64,000 nt of DNA from Incurvaria masculella. Lineage: Eukaryota; Arthropoda; Insecta; Lepidoptera; Incurvariidae. Shown here piece by piece: positions 9,416 through 19,215 of the stretch (within the stretch, counting starts at the first letter, position 1; each line of letters starts with the position of its first letter). Location of the stretch: NCBI GenBank assembly GCA_946894095.1, contig OX335658.1, forward strand, positions 13,693,001 to 13,757,000, given 5' to 3'. The notes beneath the pieces were generated by a model. It did no database searches. It had not been told where the DNA came from and saw only the letters and a program-made list of their open reading frames with translations. The position numbers and the translations under genes were made by a program.

Positions 9416-9751
9416 TGTTGTGACGGCACTTTTGAATAGGTTTTTAAAAAACACTTTTCTTATAACACAATTTATTTGATAAGGTTCACAACTTTAGCAC
9501 AGATTTTCTATCAGTTCTGACACCACTTAGTTTTGGAAGAAAACTAAGAAAACACTTTGAAACACAGAATTGAATTGATTTACAGGATAACTTGGATTTA
9601 TATACGGACTTAGATAATACACGGATTTCGGCAGCGCATCCGCACGCGATTGACTCTGAATGTTGACTGAACTTAATTGCTTGGCGACAGCGCCCTTTAT
9701 ATAGTAAAACCGTGAGAATGCTAGTGTCAGCAGTAATGTAGGTCTATTACA
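9416..9751 (-). repeat. 5' LTR of the Gypsy element
   Basis: Second copy of the 336-bp LTR, upstream of gag in the sense direction. It should contain the element's promoter. No mismatch to the other LTR was found when read side by side, which implies very recent insertion or gene conversion. Confidence 0.96.
9696..9703 (-). promoter_or_regulatory. TATA box in the 5' LTR
   Basis: The sense strand reads TATATAAAGGGCGCTG about 50 bases into the LTR. It is the only TATA-like motif in the first part of the LTR and is placed as expected for the U3 promoter. The start site is not mapped; the Inr-like TTCAGTC some 30 bases downstream is a candidate. The same motif is at 1630-1637 in the other LTR. 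Confidence 0.65.
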
Positions 9752-9755
9752 GTTT
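9752..9755. repeat. Target-site duplication (right), GTTT
   Basis: Matches 1346-1349. A 4-bp duplication is usual for Gypsy-type integrases. Confidence 0.93.
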
Positions 9756-9982
9756 GCAATGTAAGCGGAAAAAAAAATTTTTACGACATCACATTGGAAA
9801 CCTCAAAAATAACAGTACTTCTCCACTATTTAAAGCATGTTATTATACATATAAGCCTTCCTCTTCAATCACTCTATCTATTAAAAAAAACCGCATCAAA
9901 ATCCGTTGCTTAGTTTTAAAGATTTAAGCATACATGGGGATATAGGGACAGAGAAAGCGACTTTGTTTTATACTATGTAGTG
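9752..9982 (+). repeat. Remainder of interrupted family A unit
   Basis: Continues the unit broken at 1349 and ends TTTTATACTATGTAGTGAT like the other copies. Confidence 0.85.
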
Positions 9983-10488
9983 ATTTGACAAATCTCGTAG
10001 GGTTCAGCCTGCGTTTGCAATGTAAGTGGAAAAATGATTTTTTAAGCTATTGCATAGCTTCTATCGAGGGCCTTGAGCGCGGGGACCGAATCCAGAAATT
10101 CCGTAACGAAAAAAACCTCACGCTCCCCACTCCAACGGGCGATGCCGGTAATGCTACTTCACACCAGGGGGAGCGGGGCCGGGGGCGGCGGCGGGAGCGG
10201 CGGCGGGGGCGGGCCGGCATAACTTGATACAAAATGCTATGCAATAGCTTTACCGCGGCAGTCCCCGAGTGCCACACGTCTTTTTTTATGACATCACATT
10301 GGAAACCTCAAAAATAACAGTATTTTTCCACTATTTAATGGATGTTATTATACATATAAACCTTCCTCTTTAATCACTCTATCTATTTAAAAAAACCGCA
10401 TCAAAATCCGTTGCGTAGTTTTAAAGATTTAAGCGAACATGGGGATATAGGGACAGAGAAAGCGACTTTGTTTTATAATATGTAGTGA
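9983..10488 (+). repeat. Third family A unit, split by a TIR element
   Basis: Starts TGACAAATCTCGTAGGGTTC like the units above, is interrupted at 10044-10250, and resumes with the ATGACATCACATTGG body to the GTAGTGA end. Confidence 0.8.
10044..10250. mobile_element. 207-bp TIR insertion with GC-rich core
   Basis: Perfect 15-bp terminal inverted repeats AAGCTATTGCATAGC / GCTATGCAATAGCTT bound a segment that includes a GGGCGGCGGCGGGAGC-rich core, in strong contrast to its AT-rich surroundings. It interrupts a family A unit. No transposase, so a MITE-like element; superfamily unknown. Confidence 0.7.
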
Positions 10489-11340
10489 AGTTTTCTTTGA
10501 AATAATTTGTCTGGCTATCTGTTTAGAACTATTTAATACTTTTTTAACAATGCATGGCGGGAGTATATTGAAGAACAGGACGCTGTTGCAGATAAAACTC
10601 TTTAAAGTTTTACAGCGCTTTACTAGTGGTGATCTTATTAGATCTTTGGCTCTAGTGTTGTAGCCACGGTGATCTTTATTGAAACGGGTATTTTCCAAAT
10701 AGTTTCGGGCATACATGAGACACTGTGAAAAATACTCACTTGGAATCGTAAATATTGCGTTTTCCGAGAATGAGCCGTGGTAGGAATCTCTCGATTTGAT
10801 GCTTAGCACGGCACACATTGCTTGTTTTTTTCAAGCAGCACCGTTAAACTTAATACCATCCTTCATAATGCTATGAAAATAGCCTTGACGCCACATATGG
10901 TACGTATTTTGCGAATTGCGTAAATTGCTGAATTCAACTTATTTATAATAATTGTTTAATGTGAGCGTCATTGTATACCCATGTCCACGTGCAAACCAAA
11001 GAACTAGAGAGTAGCGGTTACTAGAGTTAGAGCGAAATCTACGATGTTTAATTTGACGTAAGACGTAGATCCTCGCAAAGAGAATAGGACAAATGGGAAA
11101 AAGAGCAGCATTAAGAAGGAGTGGAAGAAGGAAGGAATGGTGATTTACTTGTAACCAGTTATGTATTTTTTCAATGTAGGGATCAATATTCTGAGCATCA
11201 CCATTCATTCTGTTGTACACAAAAATAAGACATGTGTCCTCAGCAAACATTAAAATACGGGTTGTTTTGAGAGTACATACTGATAAGTCATTTATGAAAA
11301 TAATAAACAAAAACCAGCCTAAAATTGAGCCTTGGGAACT
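10489..11340 (-). pseudogene. CR1/Jockey-like non-LTR RT remnant
   Basis: Two minus-strand pieces. One (11310-11150) has FIIFINDLSVC and MFAEDTCLIF, where the family's catalytic FADDT has become FAEDT. The other (10818-10490) resembles the post-RT tail (YNTRAKDLIRSPLV...FFNILPPCI). They are separated by a region without frame, so the copy is dead. Confidence 0.6.
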
Positions 11341-11630
11341 GCTCGGGTCACTTGATTTTTTGTTGTAATATATTTATCTTTATTAATAAACATTGTTTTT
11401 GTTTTTTATTTCTTTTCTTATTCGGCTTTCCGTTTTCAAAATTTTGAAACAGATAGTTTTTTTTTCAGGATGGACATGTTCAGACATTTTAAACTAAACA
11501 ATTATGACAATTAATTAACTTATTATTAAACTCTTATCGGACACTACGTTCCATTCTAGTGTTGCCCACCATTTTGAAACTAAATTTAAGGATTTATGAG
11601 TAAGTAGGACTTGGTCAATGAGCGAGCAGA
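11341..11630. other. AT-rich, nothing recognised
   Basis: No exon, no repeat ends that I could define. Confidence 0.4.
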
Positions 11631-11925
11631 TACAAAAGGGGCGCCTGCGGCGCCCCTTTAGATCTGGCGCCCTGGGCGGTCGCCCAACCGCGCCCTACCC
11701 TAAAACCGCTACTGATTAGAAGTATATTACACACTCGGATTCGTCATTTTTTTCCTGTTGGTTCGATTACTTCTGGCGAAGAAGAGCCGACAAGAAACTT
11801 CGTCAGGTTGGACATTGTATTATTAATGTTTTCCATTGATACTTACAAACTAGTTTACAGTGATTTATTGATTACTCCTGCTCACAAAGAACATTATGAA
11901 AAGAACATTATATTCATTGGTGATC
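11631..11925 (+). repeat. Dispersed repeat B with GC hairpin
   Basis: A GC hairpin (GGGGCGCCTGCGGCGCCCC) and a GC-rich stretch precede about 195 bp that recurs at 34316-34522 (ATTACACACTCGGATTCGTC through TTCATTGGTGA). Probably the 3' part of a retroelement. Confidence 0.7.
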
Positions 11926-12004
11926 TAAGGCCGGTACCCACACATCGCAGAAGTGTGCTCACATTCAAGCGTGTGCTGTGCCTTTAGATGAAGCGTAATT
12001 GTAC

Positions 12005-12103
12005 CTTGTTGGTGGCGGCGAGGCAGGCCCCGGCGCCGACGAGCGCCTGTGCTGCGGCGAGGTGGCCGTGCCACGCCGACATCAGCAGCGGACGCATACC
12101 GAA
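12005..12103 (-). CDS. Ankyrin-repeat gene, exon C
   Basis: Exactly 99 bp (33 codons) between CTATACAG| and AACAAG|GTACAA, phase 0 on both sides. It encodes one ankyrin repeat starting FGMRPLLMSAWHGHLAAAQA. The FGM...LL.SAW.GHL pattern is what I recall of the ANKDD1A repeat at this position. GC-rich codon use stands out from the AT-rich introns. The following exon should lie to the left but is not seen in the window. Confidence 0.75.
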
Positions 12104-12720
12104 CTGTATAGAAACAGTACACACGTGGTTGAAACGTTCGGGCGGTAAGCGCGCATAACAACTCCGGTACGTACAATGCGATTCAAATAAGAATAGGACG
12201 GGGCTCGTGACTAACTTCACTTGAATTCGCGAAGGAAAGTACGCGGCAACACCGCGGCAAAGTACTGAAGTTTGTGAAGTGAAGTGAGGGTTTGAGCAGT
12301 TTGACATTCAAAATGGCGGTGATCATATCCTATTGTTATTTGAATCGCATTGTATTTGGTAAATTATGTATGGGTCGTTCGCGAGATTTTTGCGATCCGG
12401 TTCTGACACAATGACCAGGTGAGTCCGGATCTTTAGACTTGTTCGTTCGCGAACCGAGCCTTTGGCCGGTTACGGATCGCAAAGACACGGATCTTGACAA
12501 AAACTTTGTGTGCAAACAAAAGACCGAATCTATTTACCCGGGTTGGTCACGGGTCGCCAAGACACGAGTCGCAGACACGGGTCTTTACAAACAAAAGACC
12601 CGTTCGGTCTCTCAGTACAGACGATCCGGGTCTTTTGACCCGTTCGTTCATGAACGACCCATCGCTGTGAATAGGCGGTGTACATTGTAATGCCGAAGAC
12701 CTATGTGCTATGGTCCTCAC
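12104..12720. other. Intron segment with palindromic repeat
   Basis: Positions 12400-12680 hold repeated motifs with small palindromes (TTCGTTCGCGAAC, TTCGTTCATGAACGA) and alternating GGGTCTTT / AAAGACCCG. No coding signal. Confidence 0.45.
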
Positions 12721-13440
12721 TGGAACTTTATGAGCAAGCCGGGTTGAAGTGGAGGAGGATAGGCGGTGCCTCATTTTGAGACTCGAATAGACCCTGGAAA
12801 AAGTTTCCGGATGGGTTATCCAGAACCTCGTTGAGTTTAACGCGATTAGGACACAGGCGTGCGTATTCAGTGCGACGAGGACACCTTTCAGTGTAGCTCC
12901 GACTTTCCAGGGTACAACTCTGCGTATTGACGACCACATAGGGATTCTTGGTGTTGCCCTGACGCATGACCTGAATTTTGAACCTCATATCGAGGATAAA
13001 GCCAAGCTCGCCTCAAAATAAGTTCGGAGTCCTCAACAGAGTGCGTCAGTATTTCACGCCTGATCAAAAACTGCTCCTCTACAAGGCGAAGATAAGGTCT
13101 TGGGTGGAATATTGTTCGCATCTGTGGGATGGCTCAGCTAAGAATCTGCTTGGCTCCCTGGACTCGATACAGCGTCGTGCCATGCGTATCGTCAACGACC
13201 CCACGGTATCCCTGAATTAGGGACCCTTCAACTCCGAAGGGATGTAGGGTCTATCGCTGCATTCTATCGTCTTTACAACGGAATATTCTGTGGTAAAGAC
13301 GAGAATGCTCTTCGGAGCTGCATAACGCTGTCCTTTTTACCACCGCACAACGCGAAACAGGCAGGGAGTGCACCCATGCACTGTCGAAATTCCCAAAAAA
13401 AGAACTAATAAGAATCAATATAATACCTGAATACAGTAAA
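12720..13440 (+). pseudogene. Jockey-clade RT C-terminal remnant
   Basis: Plus-strand frames together read like the end of a Jockey-type RT: FNAIRTQACVFSA, ILGVALTHDLNFEPHI, then after a stop VLNRVRQYFTPDQKLLLYKA and VEYCSHLWDGS, DSIQRRAMRIV. Stops and frame changes break it. It lies in the intron between ankyrin exons B and C, on the opposite strand. Confidence 0.75.
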
Positions 13441-13485
13441 TATCGTTTGCATATCCCCTGTGTCTGCGATCCATGGCTTCTTGAA

Positions 13486-13560
13486 TAGCTCTGTTGGTAG
13501 CTCAGCGGATATTAAATTCGAATTTGACAGGTTCGACTCTGTGTCAGGATGAATGATAAG
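13486..13560 (+). repeat. tRNA-like SINE head fragment
   Basis: GGTAGCTCAGCGG and GGTTCGACTC resemble Pol III boxes A and B at tRNA-like spacing, but no cloverleaf can be drawn, so not a tRNA gene. Confidence 0.4.
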
Positions 13561-13581
13561 GGTTCAGGGATTAAAGTTCAC

Positions 13582-13680
13582 CTTATCGGCAGCTTCTATG
13601 TCGCAGTTGGCGTCGAGTAGCAGCCGAATGATCTCCACATTGCCTCGGCTCGCCGCCCAGTGGATTGGAGCTCTGCCGTA
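13582..13680 (-). CDS. Ankyrin-repeat gene, exon B
   Basis: Also exactly 99 bp, between GTTTTAG| and GATAAG|GTGAAC, phase 0. It encodes YGRAPIHWAASRGNVEIIRL and the rest of one 33-residue ankyrin repeat. It joins exon A and exon C without a frame change. Confidence 0.8.
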
Positions 13681-13879
13681 CTAAAACATGCAAAACGTGT
13701 ATTATCTCAGCCATAGAGCATTGAATGTCCGGCCGGCCGGCTGCTTCCGCGAACCCATAGACAAATATCTATGGTGAGGCCAGTGATGTAGGTATATATC
13801 AATGGGCGAGCCGCCCGCGCCGCGCCGTGGGCCATCCGTTCATGCTCTGTGATCTCAGCAATAACATTTTATTATTAAC

Positions 13880-14221
13880 TAGCAGCCCGTCCCGGCTTTG
13901 CACGGGCATAATATCATTTAAAACAATATTGTTTTGAACTATTTATAGTCACGCTCCCGCGCCGCCCCGGACGGCCGGTACCGCCGCAAACGCTACATCC
14001 CGCAATTTTTAAATCTGTAATATCTTCGAAAATATTCATTTAAATCATATGCTGTAAAGGGCCATATAATATAACCTTCCTCTTCAATCACTCGATCTAT
14101 TAAAAAAACCGCATCAAAATCCGTTGCGTAGTTTTAAAGATTTAAGCATACATAGGGATATAGGGACAGAGAAAGCGACTTCGTTTTATACTATGTAGTG
14201 ATAGTGAAGTGATACTATGTA
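13880..14221 (+). repeat. Full-length family A repeat
   Basis: Runs from ACTAGCAGCCCGTCCCGGC to TTATACTATGTAGTGAT, showing head and tail joined. The copies at 661-1349 and 9752-10488 are arranged differently. Confidence 0.8.
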
Positions 14222-14359
14222 GTGATTGTATGCGGGCTTTTATGAGGTTGTCTCAATAAGAGTGCACTTTTTCATTTAAAAATAAAAACACCTATTTTTT
14301 GAGCGAGTTGTGATATTTTTATTGCGTTGTCTTTTCTTTTAGTGCGGGAACCACTGTTT

Positions 14360-14530
14360 TAGTAGTGGGATCAGCAGGTCATTCCTGGAACTCCGTTATC
14401 AGGAATAACCGTAAGAAGTCTAGAAAACCGCTTTTACAGCGGTTTTCAAAGCGATTTTCAATTCCATCAAGGTTTTCCGTCAAAAAAAATCGCTTTGAAA
14501 ACCGCTAGACTCAGGATTCCTGATTACAGC
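14360..14530. mobile_element. Foldback MITE
   Basis: Inverted arms TCTAGAAAACCGC...TTTTCAAAGCGATTTT and AAAATCGCTTTGAAAACCGC, with TCAGGAAT / ATTCCTGA near the outer ends. A related copy is at 33425-33600. Confidence 0.6.
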
Positions 14531-14655
14531 ACCTTGGCAGCATCGTGAGAGTAGCGGTGTCAGCGCCGTGACAGTTAGCGGTGGCGGCACCGTGACAGCG
14601 GCCAGAAGCGCTCCCTAGGTACCAGGGCGCCACGAGTGTCGAGGCAGCGACTCAC

Positions 14656-14817
14656 GTTGTTCCTGCAGTTGACGTCGCAGGGCAGCGCCAGCGCCGCGCG
14701 CACGGCGTCTGCGTCGTTCTTGATCACGGCCTCGTGTAGGAGGAGGTCGTTTTGCTGCACCCTGCCCCGCGCGCCGCCACCCTCCGGCCCGCCGCTGCCG
14801 CCTTGATCACGGCTCAT
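14656..14817 (-). CDS. Ankyrin-repeat gene, exon A (probable start)
   Basis: Fifty-four codons from ATG at 14817 to the donor AACAAC|GTGAGT. A Gly-rich N-terminus of about 20 residues is followed by the start of an ankyrin repeat (LLLHEAVIKNDADAVRAAL). The ATG directly follows an acceptor-like TTTATTGTCCAG, so an upstream 5' exon is likely. A family L repeat begins 29 bases upstream, so the branch point may lie in or at its edge. The three exons together predict an adaptor-type ankyrin protein, ANKDD1A-like; identity is inferred from motif order. Confidence 0.75.
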
Positions 14818-14845
14818 CTGGACAATAAAGGACTCAGGACTTTTA

Positions 14846-15124
14846 GGGTTCCGTACCCAAAGGGTGAAAACGGAACCCTATTACTAAGCCTCCGCTGCCC
14901 GCCCGTCCGTCCGTCCGTCCGTCTGTCACAGGGCTGTATCTCATGAACCGTTGTAGGGAGGTAGGCAGCTGAAATTTTGAGTGTGTATTTATTTTGCCGC
15001 TATAACAACAGGTAAAATAAAACAATCATAAAACTGAAAGTATACATACAAAAAACGTGTTAAATTTTGTACGGTGGTACGGAACCCTTCGTGTGCGAGT
15101 CCGACTCGCACTTGGCCGGTTTTT
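14846..15124 (-). repeat. Family L repeat
   Basis: Common repeat running from the palindromic TGCGAGTCCGACTCGCA through an AT-rich body and a (GGAC)n microsatellite to GGGTACGGAACCCTAA, here inverted. Any apparent ORF rich in TDGR arises from the microsatellite. Confidence 0.85.
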
Positions 15125-16600
15125 TATCAGATTTATTACTTTATATATCTACATATGAGACAAAACGGTGCATGCTACCTTTCGTGACATAATAAAAAAA
15201 ATAATTAATTCTTCATTCATCATTCGTTATTATTTAATTTTGCAGCATTTAAAATTGTTGTTCAAAGAAAAAACACAATTTTTTTAACATTTTTATTTTT
15301 AACATTTATAACATTTATATGTACGTCAGACTTTCCTTGCTCTCACATGGTTTCTTTTGTGTCAGGCAAGGGTTTACATGAAATATGAGATAACATAGAT
15401 ATCAAATTGAACGGATATTTTTGTATTGCCTGATAAAGAAAAACAGGCGATTAGAACAAACCAGGGTTGTAGCGTTTTCTCTTAGGAATAATCAATCTAA
15501 TTTTAAAATTCTTTGCCACCCCCTTTATGAAGATCAATATCGATAAAAGCACCGAAAAAAGGTTTAAAAATTCATCCAGTAACTTGGTACATTGAACTTT
15601 TTATATCGATGGCTTGGTCGAAGTCTCGGAATGGTGGGATTGCATCCATTGGCCCCCCTGTAGCGTACCTGGAGCACAGAATCTTCGATACTCATCAGTT
15701 TAAAGTGTTTGTGCCAGGAATACTGCTCAATCTAAAGTGCATTGTGAAATCGAAACCAACGCTAAATGTATTTCAAAAACTTCGCTACGCGGTATGAATT
15801 CCCAATTTATTCACCTTATCTGCCTTACTAATCAACATTTGTACCATCGCTATTACTACGATATTGTTTCCTGTCAGGTACTTCTAGCTAGAAATACCGG
15901 AGTAATAGCTATCGTACAAATGTTTATTGGTAAGGCAGTTGGTGTATTTTGTTCTGTCTATTTGTTATTTTTGGATTTTTGGAATAAGCGACATACCTGC
16001 TTAGCAAAAAAAGTATATTTACTCTAGCGTCTGATTTTGGTGACGACGGCAATAAATTTGAATGTTCAATATTTGCAGTTAATGTCCGTAATGCAGATGA
16101 ACCGTTAAATAAATGAATGCATTTATAATCTTAAACCCTGGTTTAGTAGGATGTATTGATTATTGGAGGAGGGACTGTAGGATAATTCCAAATTATGGGT
16201 ATACAGCAGGTGGCCAAATTGGAAGACGCAATACCCGCGAATGGTATGTTTTGCTGGTTCGGGTCCAGCCTTGCAGTATATTCGTAAAGTAGTTTTTTTA
16301 CTGGGCTCTTTATTTAATTAATGAGTCCTTGCTTCACGGTCGATACATATCACATTCGTTGGAATGAGCGACGTACCTGCTGAGTACGGAAACGTATATT
16401 TACTTAATATTTACTATTTGAAACTCCTCGCTGTTATACTCGCTCTTTTAATATCTATAGCTCTAACGCAGTTTAGGATCTACCACAGAAATGTGGGATC
16501 TACCTATCCACGTAGGATCCAAATCGGTTTAGACGTCCTTATTGGACCTAATACCAAAATAAACCGAGTACGAGCGGCAATCTGATATTTTATGTAGATT
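15125..16600. other. Non-coding stretch with foldback element
   Basis: Positions 15816-15865 and 15898-15945 form inverted arms of about 46 bases (TGCCTTACTAATCAACATTT and its near complement). A 45-base motif (GAATAAGCGACATACCTGCT-like) repeats at 15974 and 16360. No supported gene; the small open frames have no family match. Confidence 0.5.
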
Positions 16601-16606
16601 TGAGAC

Positions 16607-16868
16607 AGCTCGTGGTCTAGGAGTTAGAGGACTTGCCTTTCAAACCTTGCCCCGGTCATGCACTACTTTCATTCTCTTTCCGAGTCGAATGAATGCATTT
16701 TGTTACCATGTCTCCAGTCTCCAGTCAGAGTTCCATGTCTCAGAACCCATGTAAAACTGTAGGTCCCCTTCCCCTACTAGGTGATAGGGTTATTGTAGCC
16801 GTGCTCATAAAGGGAGGGTCCACCTTTTTCCTTCGGAGATGTGGTGTATTGGGCTAATATAAAAAAAT
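16607..16868 (+). repeat. SINE S copy, tRNA-like head (worn)
   Basis: Shares the SINE body (CCATGTAAAACTGTAGGTCC, GTAGCCGTGCTCATAAAGGG, GGTGTATTGGGCTAATAT), with an internal deletion. Confidence 0.6.
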
Positions 16869-16893
16869 ATAGTGTGGTGGACAATCATTTCAG

Positions 16894-17196
16894 GTTCCAA
16901 AAACCGGCCAAGTGCGAGTCGGACTCGCACACGAAGGGTTCCGTCAATCGTACAAGATTTACCCCAACAATAACAGTTTTTTGTTTTAATTTTTATTATT
17001 TTATTATTTTACCTATTTCTTGTTATAGCGGCAAAATCAATACATAATCTGTAAAAATTTCAGATTCCTACCTGTTACGGTTTATGAGATACAGCCCTGT
17101 GACAGACGGACAGACGGAAGGACGGACGGACGGACGGTCAGCGGAGGCTTAGTAATAGGGTTCCGTTTTCACCCTTTGGGTACGGAACCCTAAAAA
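16894..17196 (+). repeat. Family L repeat
   Basis: Runs from ACCGGCCAAGTGCGAGTCGG to GGGTACGGAACCCTAAAAAA. Confidence 0.88.
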
Positions 17197-18080
17197 AGGG
17201 TGGAATAATTCTGAGTAAACATTTTACTATCCCGAATCCATACTTCATTTCGTTTGTCTTTTGTTATTTTTATTAATTTGTAAAATTTGACATACTTTAA
17301 ATTTTAAAGTGATGACAATAACATTTGTATGAACGTCAATGCTTCAAAGTTTTCGATAGTTTTACCGAGGAAAAAACGTTATTTTAATAATTATATTATG
17401 GCTTGTGGAAGAAAAACCGACGTACATTTATTTTTTGTCGATTCTAGCGAACTTAAATGTATTGATTTTATTTATAGAGTAGTTACGTCTACGGTGTTAT
17501 GGTCCTTATTACGGCATTATTTTATTTACTAGCTGCGGTACCCGGCTCGGCTAGGGTCCATGTCGTTTTAGACTGATGTCGATCTGAATTATTTCCTAGA
17601 TAAAAAGTAGCCCAAATGGCTAGTCGAAAAGGCTGGTCAATAACGATGTAATTTATCTGCTACTTTTTAATCATAACGGATTACGGCTGTTGACATAATC
17701 TGATATCCGAAGCAGCGGCGTGATTCGTTTTCAGATAAAATATTGTTTTCAATAAACTGCAGCTGAATCATGATGTGACACAGACCTATCAAATGTTTGT
17801 TATCTTTTCTTGCAATGCGATTTTTTCTTTATCGTTTTGAGCAGTTGTAACATGCGTTACTTTATAAATTTTAATTTTTAGGCATTATCAATATTTGTAT
17901 GTCATATCCTTATTGAACTACACTTACGGTAGCCTTCAGAACAATGTCAGTGCCTATGCATACTCACAATGGACATTTATAGTCATATACATAATGGAAA
18001 ATTACACGTTTCAAGGAACCAACCGTCAAAATTCTTCCAGAAACAAAACAACAAACCACGAACATTGGTACCGTCTCTAT
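17197..18080. other. No gene recognised
   Basis: AT-rich. A GC-rich patch around 17530-17570 (GCTGCGGTACCCGGCTCGGC) looks like a retroelement end. Nothing else. Confidence 0.4.
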
Positions 18081-18099
18081 CTACCTACCAGTAATTCAA

Positions 18100-18780
18100 G
18101 GATGCTGTCTCCCTCAGCGCGCCTAGCGACAGTGAGGTCACACTACAGATCCAAAGGGAGAGGACCACGAAAGGCAGCCATCTTGTTCGCCCGCCACAGC
18201 GCGAGCGCATCTCGCCGCCACAGACCGCCGGCCGCCGCCAGTGCCGCCGGGCGCGTCCCGTCTCGTTTAGCAGTCCCCGCATTCGGGCTGGCTCGGTGGA
18301 GCGCAGCAGCGCCTTCCGTCTCTTCGGCGCCCACCCTGTGCTCCTTGGAGTGGGCTCCGCCAACGACTCGCCCTGTGGTGCGGTGCGTCCACAGCGGGAG
18401 CCAAGCTCAGCCGCTCGAGGTTCGCCGCGCGGGGGCAGGCGCCATTTGCCGCCCGACCACGAGCTCCAGGCGCTTCATCACCCCTGAGTTCGAGTGGACT
18501 CCTCCAACGACTCGCCCTGTGGTGCGGTGCGTCCACAGCGGGAGCCAAGCTCAGCCGCTCGAGGTTCGCCGCGCGGGGGCAGGCGCCATTTGCCGCCCGA
18601 CCACGAGCTCCAGGCGCTTCATCACCCCTGAGTTCGAGTGGACTCCTCCAACGACTCGCCCTGTGGTGCGGTGCGTCCACAGCTGAGGGGACCCAGCCGC
18701 TCGAACTTCGCCGCGCGGGGGCAGGCGCTATTCGCCACCTGACCACGTGCTCCTGCCTTCATCACCCCTGGGTATGGTAC
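18100..18780. promoter_or_regulatory. GC-rich, CpG-rich block, possible promoter
   Basis: Sharply GC-rich against AT-rich flanks, including GCAGCCATCTTG near 18177. Long open frames run on both strands, which GC richness and a period divisible by 3 can produce alone. It lies upstream of the minus-strand ankyrin gene and could be its promoter or 5' exon; this is inference. Confidence 0.35.
18345..18775 (+). repeat. 144-bp minisatellite, about 3 copies
   Basis: CAACGACTCGCCCTGTGGTG recurs at 18361, 18505 and 18649, exactly 144 bp apart. The first two units are nearly identical; the third diverges toward its end. Confidence 0.9.
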
Positions 18781-18854
18781 CGAACATTATTTTTTGCGGG
18801 CTTTGGAATCAGTGCGAATAAAGGGAATAAATACCTAAAAATGAACATTTTTCT

Positions 18855-19215
18855 GAGGTCGATTACAGTAAAGCCTTTGGTTGTTAAACATTAAAAAAAT
18901 ACTAAGGTTATAGAACGTACGTTTGCGAAGGTACACATCCCCATTTTGTCCAAAACACTTGTATAATCGTCGAAATAAAAAATATTTCTAAAAGTACCAC
19001 TTTTACCTTTCAAAGACATTTTTTTAGTCATTTAGAATAATGAAATAAAGGTCGATTACAGTAAAGCCTTTGGTTGTTGAACATTGAAAAAATACTGAGC
19101 TTATAGATCGTACGTTTGCAAAGGTACAGATCCCCATTTTGTCCAAAACACTTGTATAATCGTCGAAATAAAAAATATTTCTAAAAGTACCACTTTTACC
19201 TTTCAAAGCCATTTT
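18855..19215 (+). repeat. 193-bp tandem duplication
   Basis: GGTCGATTACAGTAAAGCCT recurs at 18857 and 19050. The copies share about 170 bases with few changes and end in CCTTTCAAAG(A/C)CATTTTTT. Confidence 0.88.

Larger units (their letters stand above)
1350..9751 (-). mobile_element. Complete env-bearing Ty3/Gypsy LTR retrotransposon (errantivirus-like)
   Basis: An 8402-bp element with two 336-bp LTRs, a primer-binding-like site, gag, pol and env, all reading on the minus strand. The LTRs read TGT...ACA in sense and look identical base for base. The flanks carry a perfect 4-bp duplication, GTTT (1346-1349 and 9752-9755); the empty site is seen in the neighbouring repeat copy at 1050-1065. 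Order and domains (protease, RT, RNase H, integrase, then a furin-type Env) fit insect Gypsy elements with env, such as the errantiviruses. Unlike gypsy itself, Gag here has a zinc knuckle. All three ORFs are open, so the copy is young and perhaps active; the one visible defect is an unusual residue in RNase H. Subfamily not assigned. Confidence 0.96.

Noticed and set aside
17895..18686. 263-codon plus-strand protein
   Set aside because: Mostly minisatellite in GC-rich DNA with equal openness on the minus strand; no domain, no conserved start.
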